From: Conchocele bisecta
Lineage: Eukaryota > Mollusca > Bivalvia > Lucinida > Thyasiridae
Assembly (NCBI GenBank): GCA_029237695.1
Contig: CM055272.1
Location: 32,870,791 to 32,934,790 of the forward strand
Reading direction: 5' to 3'
Length of the DNA stretch: 64,000 nucleotides
The notes under the pieces were generated by a model. That model was not told where the DNA came from and did not search any database. It saw only the letters and a list, made by a program, of their open reading frames with translations. Positions 21,061 to 32,397 of the stretch are shown piece by piece. The translations under genes and the position numbers were made by a program. Within the stretch, counting starts at the first letter, position 1. The number at the start of each line of letters is the position of its first letter.

Positions 21061-22513
21061 TTTTTTTGTCGAGCCCGCTTGCGGAAAGCAAGACATAGTG
21101 ATCACAATGACGTCCGGGTGTCCGTGCGTCCGTCCGTGCGTCCGTCCGTCCGAGATCTGCGTTAAAGTTTTTAAATACCTTATATCTCTGCAGTCCTAAG
21201 TCACATTGACTTGAATCTTCATATGCTTATTAGTTATGATCCATATAGTCATGCTGTATCCCACTCATGCGGCCCCTGTGTCCAAGGTCATGGTCAAATG
21301 ACTTAGAAGTTTGCGTTCTGAAATCTGCGTTAATGTTTGTAAATACCTTATATCTCTGCAGTCCTAAGTCACATTGACTTGAAACTTCATATGCTTATTA
21401 GTCATGATTCATATATTCATGCTGTATCCCACACATGCGGCCCCTGTGCCCAAGGTCAAGGTCAAATGACTTAGAAGTTTGCGTTTCGAAATATGCGTTA
21501 AAGTTTTTAAATACCTTATATCTCTGCAGTCCTAAGTCACATTGACTTGAAACTTCATATGCTTATTAGTCATGATTCATATATTCATGCTGTATCCCAC
21601 ACATGCTGCCCCTGTGCCCAAGGTCAAGGTCAAATGACTTAGAAGTTTGCGTTTCGAAATATGCGTTAAAGTTTTTAAATACCTTATATCTCTGCAGTCC
21701 TAAGTCACATTGACTTGAAACTTCATATGCTTATTAGTCATCATCCATATATTCATTCTGTGTCCCACTCATGCGGCCCCTGTGCCCCTATGTCAAGGTC
21801 AAATGACTTAGAAGTTTGCGTTAAAGGTACATGCCCACGCAGTAGGTTATAATATAGTGATACATGTACTTTTGTATATTATGTACGTATGACATGTTCT
21901 GGCAAAATAAACATTCATTCACCATTACCCCACGTATTGATTGGCATTATTATACATTTTATTTTAGACGAAAATGTTCACACTGATATCTGGGGCGATA
22001 ACCTTGTTTCCTTAAAATGTTAACGGACATTACTATTTATTCTCTGTATTTATGTTTTGATGTGTAATGATCATACTTTAGAATCTGTCGAAAATATTAT
22101 TTTTTCAGGTGACGCATTTCATTAGTATAAATAAGTAAAAAATATCGTGCCTCATTTACATATGAAAATAGCCTGATACCAACGTGCGTCACTGTCAGTA
22201 AAATAAATATTACTAAATGATTATATCTGTTTTCCGGGCATTTATAATTTTTAGAACTGGTGGAATAGTGACACAATTATACACTTATTTAATTCCTATA
22301 AAGAACATTTTGTGCTTGCTGAGTGGGCATGTACCTTTAAAGTTTCTGTCAAAATTTGCGTTAAAGTTTTCACATACCTACTATCTCTGTAACCGTAAGT
22401 CAGATTTGCTTGAAACTTTGTATGCTTATTGGCCATCAAACTTCAAATAAATACACTCTGAGACCATCAAATGCCTCGGCGGGCTCGACATGCCGGCCGC
22501 GGCCATCTCGTAT
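21061..22513 (-). mobile_element. Family C tandem-core element (168-bp units) with a MITE inside
   Basis: The left end is a T-run then GTCGAGCCCGCTTGCGGAAA, with a small hairpin (CTTGC/GCAAG). A (CCGT)n microsatellite (21117-21151) is followed by core units at 21159, 21327, 21495 and 21663, exactly 168 bp apart. Each unit has TCTCTGCAGTCCTAAGTCAC, a CATGCTGTATCCCAC block and AAGGTCAAGGTCA (or a one-base variant). A fifth unit is split by a TTAA MITE (21831-22340) and resumes to about 22450. Near the right end GCGGGCTCGACA is the inverse of the left TGTCGAGCCCGC. The minus-strand start near CGAGATGGCC resembles families A and B. It is non-coding. Confidence 0.78.
21831..22340. mobile_element. 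TTAA-flanked MITE family G, intact copy
   Basis: TTAA at 21831-21834 is followed by AGGTACATGCCCACGCAG. At the other end CTGAGTGGGCATGTACCT is followed by TTAA at 22337-22340. The TTAA target and inverted ends suggest a piggyBac-type or other TTAA-specific non-autonomous element. The target is the GCGTTAAAG of a family C core unit, which reads continuously if the insert is removed. Related copies lie at 43505-43745, 57605-57972 and 61668-62042. No transposase is encoded. Confidence 0.85.
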
Positions 22514-23002
22514 TGATCATGTGGCGAATTTATGGTACACTTTTATTTCTTCATGACGATAAAATGCTCGACACGCTGGGATTATTCAGACGCGGCGATA
22601 TCTGAGAAGCAAATTTCTTTGTATGGCCTATTTGGTATAGTAAGACATTGTTATGTTTGACATGTTTGACATTAGTAATTGTTACACATATTATATTGAT
22701 AACATGTATTACATACGTATAACTGTTTGTTAAATTATATACGTGTTGTTTTTAATAATTTGTTATACTCTATTTCTTTACATCGTGTTATAAAAATTAC
22801 CGATACTAAATAAAATTATATGTATGTAAACGTTGTTTTTATTCATTTCTCCATTTCCATATCGGCTATTCAGTCGGATATTCTATGCCAATCCACCCGT
22901 CTTTAATATGGGGATGGTTTGATGATTATGTGGTATATGGAAATGGTTGATGAAATCTTCAGTTTTATAGATTCATAGTTTGCACCGTTGTAAATATATA
23001 GA
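22514..23002. other. No gene recognised
   Basis: Strongly AT-rich stretch with ATTATAT/TATAT-type runs. No frame, repeat unit or inverted end could be supported. Confidence 0.4.
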
Positions 23003-23156
23003 GAATAGTAGTAGTAGTAGTGCCGCAGTAGTGCCGCGAATGGGAAAATATCTGGCAAGGCTCAGGAAACGGGATGGGCGAGGTTCTGCCGAGCACATCC
23101 CGTTTCCTTGCCGCGCTAGATATTGTTTTCCCATTCACGGCACTAACCTACTATTC
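23003..23156. mobile_element. Foldback family P, copy 1
   Basis: GTGCCGCGAATGGGAAAATA pairs with TATTGTTTTCCCATTCACGG, and GGAAACGGGATGGGC pairs with GCACATCCCGTTTCC, around the loop GAGGTTCTGCCGA. The copy at 32398-32535 has the same arms and loop and the same right flank, CTATTCTATTTATCCCGT. It is non-coding. An (AGT)n run at 23010-23022 adjoins the left arm. Confidence 0.8.
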
Positions 23157-24785
23157 TATTTATCCCGTATGGCTGTAAAATTCAAATATATAACCCCAGC
23201 CACCGCACACATTCATACGCAGTGATTAGGTCGTAATGACAGGATATCAAAAATGTTTCACGGCACATGCGCACTGTGTTGACGGGGTAAAACAATTTCA
23301 CAATCCAGTGTTGTCCATATTAACACATGCAATACAATTAGAAGGATAAACTGATATAGAATTTGAAGTCCAACATTGTCCATCAAATATAAACGCTATG
23401 TGAAAGAAATATCCCAGTCCAGATGATATAGACTTTGAGCCCCTCACATGTTTGAAAGTTTTTCCAAAATGGATTGACTATTGACCAGGAATATAATGTT
23501 ATTATTGGGCTGTCTAGTTAATATGATTGGTAACGAGCACACTTCTCACAATTAAGCTAGCATGACGATCATTGGCCAACGCAGTATGTAGTATGACATG
23601 ATGAATGGCATGGGAATGCTTATTACAAATATGCATGGCTTTTTCCCACATTAAGGTTCCCACATATGTCTTTACATGTGCCAACAATTTAAATTAACCA
23701 TTGTTCGTGAGTTGCAAGCATTGGAAAATAAATACAATACACGGTAACAATATATAATTCATACAGTCACTGCTGTAATCAGTTCGCCATTAAATACTAC
23801 ATGTGCTGTATTTTTTTGACTAATTAAACAGTATTGAAACTAATAAACCCAAAGCTTAATCATATACAGGTTCACTATTAGTGATATTGATGGTATGACT
23901 GTGTGTGGATACACGTGGTAACACATGAGCTGGTGTAATACAAATAATATATTGCCGTAAATTGATAAATTCGGATATCAGTTGTGTAATACTACTGTCC
24001 TACTGATGTATGCGTTTCTATCCGGATCACCATTGGAATAACAGTACCATTAAATATGGTATCCTGTTGTATTTTGTAGTAAAAACTGAACTATATTGGA
24101 TTTTGCATACACCGGAATGGCTTTTTCAGACTACATACATACTAGTAGTGGCTTGTATATATATCTAGTTATATAATTATATACATGAGCTTGGATGACA
24201 TATACATCTTTTCAGATGTCATACAAACTTTTAGCCACATTTGTCATGTTGGCACATAAATGCAAAGAATACATTGGAGCGATGTACTCGTATATTTGAA
24301 ATCTCTAATGACGCTGTTATTCGAATGCTAAGCAGATAGATGCCAATCTATTGCAAGTTGATTACAAACTTAAATCATTTTTGGTTTCAAGTGTAGAGTA
24401 GCACATGTGCTACAATTAAGAACACTGAATGTTCAAAACATGATAGCGAAAATAATGTCTGTATGCGTACATAGTAGCTGTATGCATGCATATAGTGGAT
24501 ATATTTGAAGAGCATATGCATGATTAGCTGCGAGCCTCTTGCAGCTTATGTAACCGGTTCTCAAAATACAGTCAAATATCACGGCGCTATTTTTTCTGGT
24601 GGCGCGTATGTATACATCTTGTATCTACGTCATTGTTAACAACTCGTTTTATGCTATTTTACATTTCACAATTATTAGAATGTATATCTTTGCTACATAA
24701 TTAATTGAAGAAAACCCAATGGAACCTCAGATTTAGCCGTTCATTTCCACAAATAAAAAGGACTATTTTGATCGCGCATTAATGG
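23157..24785. other. AT-rich stretch, no gene
   Basis: Only very short frames are present. No tandem or inverted repeat of note was seen apart from TATATATA-type runs near 24158-24185. It is the left flank of a family A insertion. Confidence 0.45.
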
Positions 24786-24812
24786 TGTGTAAACCCGAAT
24801 CACACCTGTCTG

Positions 24813-25977
24813 TTTTTTAGCTCACCTGAGTGAAGCTCATGTGAGTTATTGTTACCGCAATGTGTCCGTCGTCCGTCGTCGTCCGGCGTCCGTGAACATT
24901 TTCAAACGTCTTCTCCTCGGTAACCATTGTGCCTATAGTCACCAAACTTCATGGCCATGGTCCTTAGGTAGGGGGATTACAAAATTGTTACAATGACGTC
25001 ATCACGTAATCCAAGATGGCCGCCGTCTAAAAATAGCACAAATTCTTCAAAAATCTTCTTCTCAAGAACCGCCAACCGGATTTCGACAAAACTTGATAGG
25101 AATTATCGATGTACAATGCTCTTTCAAAGTTGTTAAAATGGTGACCCCGGAGTCAAAAATGGGCGTGGCCCGTGGGGTCAAATTGGGGTCAAATTTTATT
25201 TTTGACCGAATATGGTCATGTCATATGTCAAATCGCAGGTATCAACGAGGCGATCACTCTGGTGCATTTTTTGTCGAAATCGGATGGTTGTGTCATCCAA
25301 TATGGCCGCCGAAAGGTCAAAAGGTCGTTATTTTATTAGAGATTTCAAAATTCTTCTTCACATGAACCGCTCGGCCCATGGTGGCCAAACGTCACAGTTA
25401 TGGTCCATGGGTGAAGCCTTTTCAGATTTGTTAAAACGTAGGTCGTCGCTATTCCAAGATGGCCGCCGTCTAAAAATAGCACAAATTCTTAAAAATCTTC
25501 TTCTCATGAACCGCCAGCCGGATTTCGACGAAACTTGGTAGGACTGATCGATGTACAATGCTCTTTCAAAGTTGTTAAAATGGTGACCCCGGGGTCAAAA
25601 ATGGGCGTGGCCCGTGGGTTCAAATTTTATTTTTGACCAAATATGCTCATGTCATATATCAAATTGAAGGTATCGATGAGGCGATTGCTCTGGTGCAATA
25701 TTTGTCGGTATCGGATGATTATGTCATCCATAATGGCCTCCAAAAGGTCCATTTATTCAAGGTTTTGAACGTCTTTTTCTCAGGAACCACATAGTAAGTT
25801 AAGATCCTTGGGTGAAGCATTTTCAGATTTGGTAAAATGAGAGTCATCGCTTAATCCCAGATGACCGCCATCTAAGAATAGCACAATTTGTGTAATACAC
25901 ATGAACTCAATGTCACATTCTCCTCTGGTGTTCATGGAGTCATGTGAGCGAATTAGGGCCATCATGGCCCTCTTGTT
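24813..25977 (-). mobile_element. Family A element, copy 2 (two core units), 27-bp target-site duplication
   Basis: The left end is TTTTTTAGCTCACCTGAGTG with a hairpin and a (CCGT)n microsatellite. Core units are anchored at about 25104 and 25546, followed by the terminal half-unit and the right end GGGCCATCATGGCCCTCTTG. The element is bounded by a perfect 27-bp direct repeat (24786-24812 and 25978-26004, beginning TGTGTAAACCCG and ending CACCTGTCTG). A duplication of that length, with a T-run at the left end (an A-run on the minus strand), points to target-primed reverse transcription. The cores carry GTGACCCCGG, AAGATGGCCGCC and GGGGTCAAATTGGGGTCAAA. The short peptides they encode are not conserved as proteins. 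Confidence 0.85.
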
Positions 25978-26004
25978 TGTGTAAACCCGAATCACACCTG
26001 TCTG

Positions 26005-26409
26005 GATTTTTTCATTCACAACTACGGCGTGTACAGATTTGCATAAAACAACACTGTAGCCACAGGTGTTTGAAGAGTGAATCCGGATATGGAATTACCC
26101 CGTTATCGCATCGCCGTATTTCGGCGATATTGAGTTCGAAAATCAGTCACATTTTCCTTAAATGATGTCGAAAATTGATAAAAATTCCAGAGCTCATGCG
26201 GAATTGAATATACGATGCTCTTGGTTGGGATAGGCTGGTTGTCATCTTTTGTAGGGACCTTTGTCACATCGTGGCAGATCATCTTACGCTTAACAATCAT
26301 GTTGATCCGTCTGTTCATGTTACTGTATCAGTGCAAAGTTGTGCCATTTATTAAACCGTTTTGTTGCTGCACTTACTGTGGACTGTACTGGCTATAGTAA
26401 TTTGCATCT
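26005..26409. other. No gene recognised
   Basis: Short frames only; a Leu/Ile/Cys-rich 60-residue frame at 26215-26397 has no recognisable family. No repeat structure was seen. Confidence 0.4.
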
Positions 26410-26414
26410 TAATA

Positions 26415-27431
26415 CAGGGTTCGTACAATCCTGGAAAGTCATGAAAAGTCATGGAAAATGAAGATTGTCATTTCCAGGCATGGAAAGTCATGGAAAATGA
26501 CCATTGGTCATGGAAAGTTATGGAAATCTGATTTTTCGGCAGATTTGCACCTTTTTCAGCTCTCGGTCCCTTTTTGAGATCGATGTAGGTGCCTAAACAA
26601 TTTTTTTTTGCTCGATTTCCGCCGTGCGCCAGTCAAAAACAGAACGAGAAAGTTATGTACGCACCGGGTGCTTTGTTTGTAACTACCGTATCCAGGAAGC
26701 ACAGGTGCGCGATTGACTGGTTATAAATATTTTACAATAGTGGTCTGGTTGTTTTCGACGAGAAACGTTACACAGTCAATTAAATTCATCAACTTTAGTC
26801 GACCAATGAAATCTCATCGCGCCGATCTAACACCAAATCTGATTGGTCGACGCATGGAATAATGTTCAGGATTCCACCAAGGTGTCCAATGAAAAATGAC
26901 CTTGTATATATTGCATTATTCGGGACGAATATATGTTGAAACCGTGGCGGCGTGGAAAATTTGTTGAAACAATTTATCGTCTTCGACACGGACAACAGGT
27001 ACGATTTTACTTTTATTAGATAGATATAGTTAGTTATTCTTTCTAGATTAGCAAAGGGAGTGGGTAAGAGTTGCTATTATTTATAGATAGATAGCTTAGA
27101 TTTTAAAATTAGCGAAAGGCAACTTACCCCACCCACTTCCATTTCTGTCTTCTGCCCAAACTTTATTGACCGGGTCGGGGTCTGAGGGTTGGGGGGACGA
27201 GACAATTTGGCTTGGCCGTAGGGGTCCCTATCGCCATTTTGTTTTTGGTTTAACGTTATGACATCTGTATATTTAGGGTAAATACGGTATGTGTAAAGTT
27301 AAATAGTTATTAGCATGTAATTGTAGAGCTTAATGTCCGAGATAACAGGTCATGGAAAATTGCAAAAAAAGTCATGGAAAAGTCATGGAAAAGTCATGGA
27401 AAATTGTGATCATTATATTGTACGAACCCTG
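26415..27431. mobile_element. 1.0-kb inverted-repeat DNA transposon derivative
   Basis: The ends are perfect 15-bp inverted repeats, CAGGGTTCGTACAAT, flanked by TAATA at 26410-26414 and 27432-27436. Both subterminal regions contain several copies of GTCATGGAAA (26430-26530 and 27350-27410), the usual layout of transposase-binding repeats. The interior has no open frame that looks like a transposase. A 5-bp duplication does not settle the superfamily. The non-repetitive interior may be captured host DNA. Confidence 0.8.
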
Positions 27432-27552
27432 TAATAGGCATCCATTTATCTCTGCTGCAAACACCGATTGCACAAATGATTTGCTGATGATATGTTTATC
27501 ACACAAGTGGAACAATATTAAATTCCTCTTGTTAATTACACGTTATTACTTA

Positions 27553-27621
27553 TGAAGATGTGTATGTAATGCATAAAAAACAAGTGCTAGATGTGTATGT
27601 AATGCATAAAAAACAAGTGAT
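27553..27621. repeat. Two-copy tandem duplication (about 36 bp)
   Basis: GATGTGTATGTAATGCATAA followed by AAAACAAGTG occurs twice in direct succession, separated by CTA. It is a small local duplication. Confidence 0.75.
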
Positions 27622-29060
27622 AAGCCTTACTGGATTCTTCCTGTTTCTATACAGCTCCTTCCCCTCTCCACATACAAAATATGTCGAGTGTTATACAGTT
27701 TCCCATAACACCATTTACTACAATTACTCTATTTGAAATATTTAAAGGAGAATGTACTAAAACACTGTTTACCACCCATTTCAGTTGGGCTCGCAGCTCA
27801 GTACTTTCAGTACTTTGATTTTAGAAAGAGCATGCACCTTCATTGTTTTGTTTATATGATAATTATGAAATGGTATATCAATCTTACCGGTTATCAAATG
27901 TTAAATATTATCAAATCATTGTTAAATATTACTTACAAATGCCTCACTTACAAAATACAATATTGTAATGGGCGCCTCAAATGAGATTGTACACTAATGG
28001 AGCAAAATATCAGCATATATTAGGCAATGATCATGATGCATACACTGACCAGTGTGCACTTTCACTGGTAATGGACGACGGCCATGCACATTGGAACACA
28101 CACGTTCTCGTATGACACATAATGTATTTCAGTAGTTTTACAAGTTATACATATGTTTGATATTCATGTCTTTGGTTATATTGCATACTTGTCTCAGATG
28201 TTGAGAACAGCAGTAACCACAAACGAGATGTTTATTGCGCCAGTGCACCAGTGGACAAGCATAGTTGCTTGTATCGCTTTTCAGTGTATTCCTTTTCCAT
28301 ATTCCGGGAGATTTTGTCATTTGTGCAGTATTACTTGTGTCATGTTTACACTGTGTTTCGCTTAAGCCGTTGTCAGGAGGCGTTTATGTTATGGACTGAC
28401 AGTCTGTGACAATACAGCACAGTCCGTGACATATATGACCAGTTGCCATAAAATACTTTTGCATATTTTGTCTGGTAGTCGTGTTCGGCGATTAGCAAGG
28501 GTCTCTTGACTGTTTATGTTAATTTTTTAATGTGAATATCGGTGTCACATGAATACTGTGATTACCATTGCACTCTTGCCTTTGTTGACTATGGACATAC
28601 ATACTTACATTTGGGTTTGTAATGAACCTTCTGTCTTCTTTGGAAATTCTATTTGCGTTTTAGAAATGGAGTGGTATAACATTTTCCACATATTAACACA
28701 ATTAATATAGACTGATATGTGTCTCCTCACAAATTATACATTTCTATTCATATTGGATTGATAATGTAATACAGTGATAATTTAATACAGTAAATGCCTA
28801 AGCAAGGCACGTAGCGTAAATAAATATCTGCTCACTGTTAATTATCATAACTTTATATGCCAATTGTAAACGTAAATATATATATATATGTGTACATGTA
28901 CATTGCAAACTTTAGATTATATTTTCGCTATGCCGTTAGTCAAACTGTATTGTAAATCTGTCTGTATATGTTGTACATACTCATGGGCCAGTTGGCTTAA
29001 TGCAAATAAACTTTCCTATGTTAATACCGGTGAATGAAGCCAATGGCATCCAGTGAAATA
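27622..29060. other. AT-rich, no gene
   Basis: Several 60-80-residue frames are rich in Leu, Ile, Tyr and Cys with no recognisable domain. A short (TA)n run occurs at 28878-28890. No element ends were found. Confidence 0.4.
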
Positions 29061-29065
29061 CATAA

Positions 29066-29117
29066 ATAATAATAATATTAATAATAATAATAATAATAAT
29101 GATAATAATAGTAATAC
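29066..29117. repeat. (AAT)n microsatellite
   Basis: An imperfect AAT/ATT trinucleotide run of about 50 bp, which on the minus strand reads as poly-Ile. Confidence 0.85.
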
Positions 29118-29247
29118 ACCCATCTATCATTGCAAACTGATACAATTGGTAGACTACATGTAAGTACAGACGTGTGTAACATAACATTTTAGACATTTAG
29201 AGTAAATAGTAACATATTGTGTGGATTGTTCGCAGAAAAAAAAAAAC

Positions 29248-29886
29248 TTTTTATACGACCGTTTTTAAAAAACGGTACGTATTCTGTTTTACCGCGGGGC
29301 GGGCGGCGGACAGAAAAAGTGCATTGTTTGTGTACATAACTCCTCCGAAACCGTTCAGTCTATCGATCTGAAACTATACACACGTCTTCTACACATACAG
29401 AAGATGTGCACATTGGTGTTGTTATGCAGAAAAAATATTTCTTAACAAAAATATCACCTTTTTAACATAGCCATTTTTTCTACATTTGTCTATACAATTC
29501 TATATAGGGTACATAATTTGTGTACACAACTCCTCTGAAACCGTTCAGTCGATCGATCTGAAACTATACACACGTCTTCTACACATATTGAAGATGTGCA
29601 CCTTCGTGTTTTTATGCCGAAAAAATATTTTTGAACAAAAATATCACCTTTTTAACTTAGCCACTTGTTTATACATTTTTGTATACAATTCTATATCATT
29701 TCTACTATACACATCACTGCCTAAATTAGTATGTATACATGTTTAGCAGAATGAGATGAAGAAATATTCCTATAGAGTTTCAAATTATCATTAATGTGTA
29801 TTGCCTTGGTGACAGCTTCACATTTCTGCATCTTCGCTGTCTGGCCCATCTTCGACGGGCGTATTTTGTGACTTGCGGCACTCTTG
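29248..29886 (-). mobile_element. Family B element, copy 3 (three core units)
   Basis: The left end has a T-run, then ATACGACCG and the hairpin ACCGTTTTTAAAAAACGGT, followed by a GC-rich patch. Core units are spaced about 187 bp apart: CAGTCTATCGATCTGAAAC near 29356, CAGTCGATCGATCTGAAAC near 29546, and a partial third. The right end has GACGGGCGTATTTTGTGACT and CACTCTTG. The minus-strand start is CAAGAGTGCC. It has the family A architecture with a different core. No coding capacity is present. Confidence 0.8.
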
Positions 29887-30133
29887 TTTTCATTTACAAA
29901 AAAAATGTTCGTAAGTTCAGCACATATCTGGTTTATCAAAACTTTTGATGGTGGCCATTTTTTTTATGCTCACACACACATTATTCTATTCGCCAACTTA
30001 ATTTATAAGCAGAGCTGGCCGTGCCATTTCCGAGTTTAGGATTTTGAGGCCTTATTTATCGGATTATATAGTCTGCTAACATCTTACTGAACAATTCCAA
30101 AACACTTATTTGTATTTATTTCCAATACATTTG

Positions 30134-31780
30134 TACGGTGTTCCGTTTAGGCCATCGTAATATCGGGTCGATACTACGATAACACGATGACGACAGTACC
30201 TTTAGTACGATATCACGATGCTACGATGACGATAGTACACTTATTGTATCGTGCTATCGCCTTCCGGATGGACATGCGCATTCGCGTCTGAGGCCATACT
30301 AAAATGTCCATCAGCGACGTGAAAGTTATACAGTAGCGCTTTTCTGCTCCTTACCTATTTGTATATACTAATATCGTATGCATATCGTAATCGTATAGTA
30401 TTGATATATTTAATGTGCATATCGTGTGATCATAATATAATATTGGTATGTTTGTACCGTATCATCGTATAGTACAAACGTACTATACGAATATTATACA
30501 AACATACGATATCCGTTCGTATATACGATATATCCGTACGGATATGGTATGAATATACCATACCCGAAGTGTGGCTTTTCATTCTTCTGAAAACACCTCT
30601 CATTTTAAAGAAATTCTCGACTCCAAAGAGGACCAAATATTAGGGGCGGACCAAATATTAGGGCAAATAGTACACGACAACACCGTTAATATATCGTATA
30701 CATTTACGGTATTCTGGTACATTTATACCGTACACAAATGATCTGGTATGTTTGTACGATACAAACGTACCAGAATTATACACATGTATAAAATCGTATA
30801 AACGTACGATTTGAATTGTATATCTATACGATATTGGTTGGTATATACGGTACAAACATACCGTACGTTTATATTGTATGCATATCGTATAGAAAACATA
30901 TCGTATTGGTATAGTATACGTATAGTATTGGTATAGTACGTATAGTTGACCTGCAGAAAAGCGCTACTGTAAGGTTTTGTAAAGAAAGTTTAGTGGAACC
31001 ATAAAACACGTAATTCGTCGTTTAAGATTGTCTATATAGCATTAAAATATAGTGAACAAATTACGTCACATATTACGTCACGTCGTGAATCGGTATAGGA
31101 TCACGTGATTCCCGAATGTTTCCGAAAGATTTACGACGTGACGTAATCTGTGACGTCATTTTGACAGTAGATTTTGTTCTCATCTCCCTATCAAACGGAC
31201 GGATTTTGACGATATATAACCTATCGTAAACAACGTATTACGTGTTTTATGGTTACAGAACCATATAACTTTCACGGTCGGGGGATGAACATACAGAATT
31301 TATTTTATTATGGCTTGAGACGCGAATGTGCATGTCCATCCGGAAGGCGATATTACGATGCTACGATGACGACAGTACGAATCTACGATGACGATAGTAT
31401 CACGACGGTACGTACAATGACGATAGTACGATGCTACGATGCTACGATGATGATAATACGGTGCTACGATGATTATAGTACGATTCTACGATGACGATGC
31501 TGCGATGACGATACTACTATATTACTATATCACGATGGTATGATGACGATATTACGATTCTACGATGACGATATCACGATGGTACGATGATCGTCATCGT
31601 AGCATCGTCCTATCGTAATATCGGCATCGTACTATCGTCATCGTAGTATCGTACTATTGATATGGTAGCATTGTGATATCGTACTATCGTCATTGTAGCA
31701 CCGTACTATCTTCATCGTAGTACTATCGTCATCGCAGTACCGACCAGATAGTGATACTATAGCCTAAACGGGACACCGTA
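30134..31780. mobile_element. Giant foldback element with expanded TACGATGACGAT array
   Basis: The terminal inverted repeats are TACGGTGTTCCGTTTAGGC and GCCTAAACGGGACACCGTA (one mismatch), flanked by CATTTG at 30128-30133 and 31781-31786. Inside, CGCCTTCCGGATGGACATGC (around 30258) is inverted near 31335, CGTGAAAGTTATA (around 30318) is inverted near 31263, and ACCATAAAACACGTAAT (around 30998) is inverted near 31245. The element is thus one large palindrome centred near 31115. The centre holds paired TTACGTCA/TGACGTCA and GATCACGTGATT motifs. The right arm has an extra array of about 400 bp of TACGATGACGAT-like units that reverses orientation near 31592. The left arm carries a separate MITE (30331-30969). 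No protein is encoded. Confidence 0.82.
30331..30969. mobile_element. TA-flanked MITE filled with short palindromes, nested in the giant foldback
   Basis: The ends CAGTAGCGCTTTTCTGC and GCAGAAAAGCGCTACTG are perfect 17-bp inverted repeats with TA on both sides (30329-30330 and 30970-30971). The interior is a patchwork of self-complementary words such as GTATAGTACAAACGTACTATAC, ATATCCGTACGGATAT and GGTATATTCATACC-type units, extending over roughly 550 bp. Removing it restores continuity of the left arm of the surrounding palindrome. It is non-coding. Confidence 0.8.
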
Positions 31781-31786
31781 CATTTG

Positions 31787-32397
31787 TTGTTCTCGTACAA
31801 TCGATCACATGCATGACAGTGTGGCTCTGGTTGTTGGCTAGAGCGGTCGGCCAACATTTGCAGTACAGGACTCTGGTTATGGTGAACTACCGACAAGTCT
31901 TCGTATGTATAAGCAGGAATAAGTTTAAAGGTGCCGACAGCTGTCAACAGTGGATTCACGCCCGTTTACGCAATATAAGCGAGACGCGATTCGCGTTTAA
32001 AGGCAAGTAGAAGCACTGTTCGTTATTTCACAATCTTTGTTTTTAAACAATTCATTCTGATATTTGTATCTATGCATATTTTGGTTCATTTACGATATTT
32101 GTTTACAAAAAACGATGCTCAAAATGGTATTTCTTAAAAGCCCTGTGCCTCAGATATGGATGAAATGTGACAACAACAGTTGGTAATACAGCATTTCACG
32201 GTAGATAATATATGTCTTGGTTTTCTGAATATATATAGGACCCTATGCGTCACCTGAAAAAAGAAAGTAAAACTAATAAAAAATGTTTTATTAGTGAAAA
32301 ACAACTAGCGTTGCAAACGGTAGATTTGCTCAATATAACATTTATATTTCCCGATGATGCGGTCACACTTAGTAGCCACGTGCCTGGCTTTGTGATA
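31787..32397. other. No gene; part resembles sequence at 43.7 kb
   Basis: A segment from about 32245 (CCCTATGCGTCACCTGAAAA … ATATTTCCCG) resembles 43770-43870, so it is probably part of a dispersed repeat. The remainder has only short frames. Confidence 0.4.
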
